Below, in pieces: positions 4,423 through 5,266 of a stretch of DNA of 5,266 bases. The notes beneath the pieces were generated by a model. That model saw nothing but the letters and a program-made list of their open reading frames with translations. It made no database searches and was not told the DNA's origin. Position 1 is the first letter of the stretch, and each line of letters starts with the position of its first letter. Origin of the DNA: an uncultured Muribaculaceae bacterium (lineage in GTDB: Bacteria; Bacteroidota; Bacteroidia; Bacteroidales; Muribaculaceae); NCBI GenBank assembly GCA_947644475.1, contig CANRZQ010000199.1, forward strand, positions 1-5,266. Reading direction: 5' to 3'. The position numbers and the translations under genes are program-made.

Positions 4423-5266
4423 TTGACCCCTCTCGCAAAATACGCCCTGCTCGCCGCCACACTGCTTCCGCTCCCGTGCTGCTTCACGGGAGTGGAAAGC
4501 ACCCCACGCATATCAGCCTCCGAAGTGCGCAAGGAAGTACCCTCCCCCACCGCAGAGCAGCAATTCCTCAGCGGCATAGCCCCACAGCCCCCCGGCTCAT
4601 GGGCCCCGGGAAAAACCTTCGTAGTCACCGACCCCAAGATATCCATAATCTTCACCGGAGAATCAGCCTTCGACTCCATAGCCGCCGGCGACACCCTGCG
4701 CTACGAGCAAATGCGAGGCGTAACCTCCTTCACAGGCGAGGCAGAGACCGAGATAATCCTCTCCCGCGGCCCGCGAAAATACACCTACCGCGTCAACCTC
4801 GCCCCCGCCGACATAGCCACGCGCTCCTCGCTCGACATCCCGTTCACCGTAGAGCAAAGCCTCGTCGACGACGTGCGCCGCAACCTCGCTGGCAACACCT
4901 ACCATGTGCTCACCCCCCTGTGGTACTCGGCCTCCACCTCCCGGGCCGTGACAGGCCTGCGCCACGTGCCCGTGACCATTACCGACGTGCGCGCCGGCGA
5001 CATCACCTTCCCCCTCAAAGTCTACTTCCGCCCAGACGTGGCCGACAGCAGCATAGCCCCCGGCGAATACTTCATGTACATGTCCGTCGGCACCGAGCGC
5101 ACCGCCACGCGCAACTTCCACACCCTGTTCGCCTTCACCGACCCGCGCCTGCGCTACCGCCGCATCACCCCCGAGATATGGGACCTCATAATCCACTCCC
5201 GGGTGAAAGAAGGCATGACACGCGACGAATGCCGCCTCGCCCTGGGCCCCCCCGCCACCATAGGCC
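4423..5266 (+). CDS. Envelope lipoprotein of a Bacteroidales hypothetical family, 3' end beyond the window
   Basis: The frame is open for 281 codons and runs off the right edge. No ATG precedes the signal segment in this frame, so the TTG at 4423 is taken as start, with a CTG two codons upstream as alternative. Residues 5-20 are hydrophobic (AKYALLAATLLPLPCC), followed by FTGVESTPRI. Similar Bacteroides-type proteins, as I recall them, have SCFTGVESTP after the signal, which makes C20 the likely lipidated cysteine, though the residues before it are not a textbook lipobox. The middle part is beta-rich (FVVTDPKISIIF, LVDDVRRNLAGNTYHVLTPLWY, SVGTERTATRNFHTLFAF). Near residues 261-277 the stretch VKEGMTRDECRLALGPP resembles the SmpA/BamE-type helix-turn motif. 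Function is unknown. The first 63 codons lie in duplication copy 2, and a truncated duplicate of them heads the chimeric frame upstream. Confidence 0.8.
   Translation, partial: MTPLAKYALLAATLLPLPCCFTGVESTPRISASEVRKEVPSPTAEQQFLSGIAPQPPGSWAPGKTFVVTDPKISIIFTGESAFDSIAAGDTLRYEQMRGVTSFTGEAETEIILSRGPRKYTYRVNLAPADIATRSSLDIPFTVEQSLVDDVRRNLAGNTYHVLTPLWYSASTSRAVTGLRHVPVTITDVRAGDITFPLKVYFRPDVADSSIAPGEYFMYMSVGTERTATRNFHTLFAFTDPRLRYRRITPEIWDLIIHSRVKEGMTRDECRLALGPPATIG

Larger units (their letters stand above)
4109..4611 (+). repeat. 503-bp tandem duplication, copy 2
   Basis: This is the second unit, directly abutting copy 1 with no spacer. It starts with the repeated peptidase tail (4109-4312), continues with the repeated intergenic region, and ends within the intact lipoprotein gene, after which the unique sequence beginning AAAAACC follows. 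Apparent complete identity, including in noncoding bases, means either a very recent event or an assembly duplication. Because copy 2 carries the whole upstream intergenic region, the downstream lipoprotein gene keeps all its local 5' sequence. Confidence 0.97.

Noticed and set aside
3606..4611. Duplication as an insertion sequence or transposon product
   Set aside because: There is no transposase, no terminal inverted repeats at the unit ends, and no short target-site duplication. The hairpin is internal to the unit, not at its ends.
3787..4694. Two related minus-strand frames sharing long identical parts, which could suggest a repeated gene
   Set aside because: Their similarity is explained entirely by the 503-base duplication. 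They run opposite the peptidase tail, the intergenic region and the lipoprotein gene.
4663..5196. Minus-strand frame opposite the lipoprotein gene
   Set aside because: Gly/Val/Ala-rich shadow composition. The + strand frame is open to the window edge with recognisable lipoprotein-family segments.

Overview
The window looks like a GC-rich, tightly packed chromosomal segment from a member of the Bacteroidota (Bacteroidales). The Muribaculaceae are my best guess at family level. The basis is a DUF4290-type tail next to rimM, a surface-lipoprotein type known from Bacteroides-like genomes, the absence of Shine-Dalgarno-like sites, and C-ending codons throughout. The lineage is inferred from recalled protein families, not computed. 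All convincing genes lie on the + strand; the long minus-strand reading frames are shadows produced by the codon bias.

Layout. Positions 1-189 hold the C-terminal end of a DUF4290-family protein. It is followed by rimM (186-725, ribosome maturation factor), a small acidic conserved hypothetical (722-1051) and a short periplasmic OmpA-like protein (1048-1653). Each of these joins the next by a 4-base ATGA overlap, so the four form one translationally coupled operon. After 14 bases comes a complete S9A prolyl oligopeptidase (1668-3809) with a signal peptide and all catalytic residues. A roughly 110-base intergenic stretch follows, holding a strong inverted repeat and a small octamer array. Next is an envelope lipoprotein gene that runs off the right edge (4423 to the end).

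The outstanding feature is an apparently perfect 503-base head-to-tail tandem duplication (3606-4108 and 4109-4611). Each copy carries the last 67 codons of the peptidase gene, the whole intergenic region, and the first 63 codons of the lipoprotein gene. An intact peptidase gene remains on the left and an intact lipoprotein start on the right, so neither gene is lost. Between them the duplication creates a new in-frame chimeric reading frame (3920-4312): lipoprotein signal region fused to the peptidase tail. The duplication is either very recent or an assembly artefact; read-level evidence would decide.

Together the genes suggest a housekeeping and envelope neighbourhood: ribosome assembly (RimM), a peptidoglycan-associated OmpA-like protein, an exported proline-specific peptidase and an envelope lipoprotein. 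No RNA genes, CRISPR array, insertion sequence, phage gene or defence system is visible. I do not see an undescribed multi-gene system here; the duplication and its chimeric product are the unusual content.
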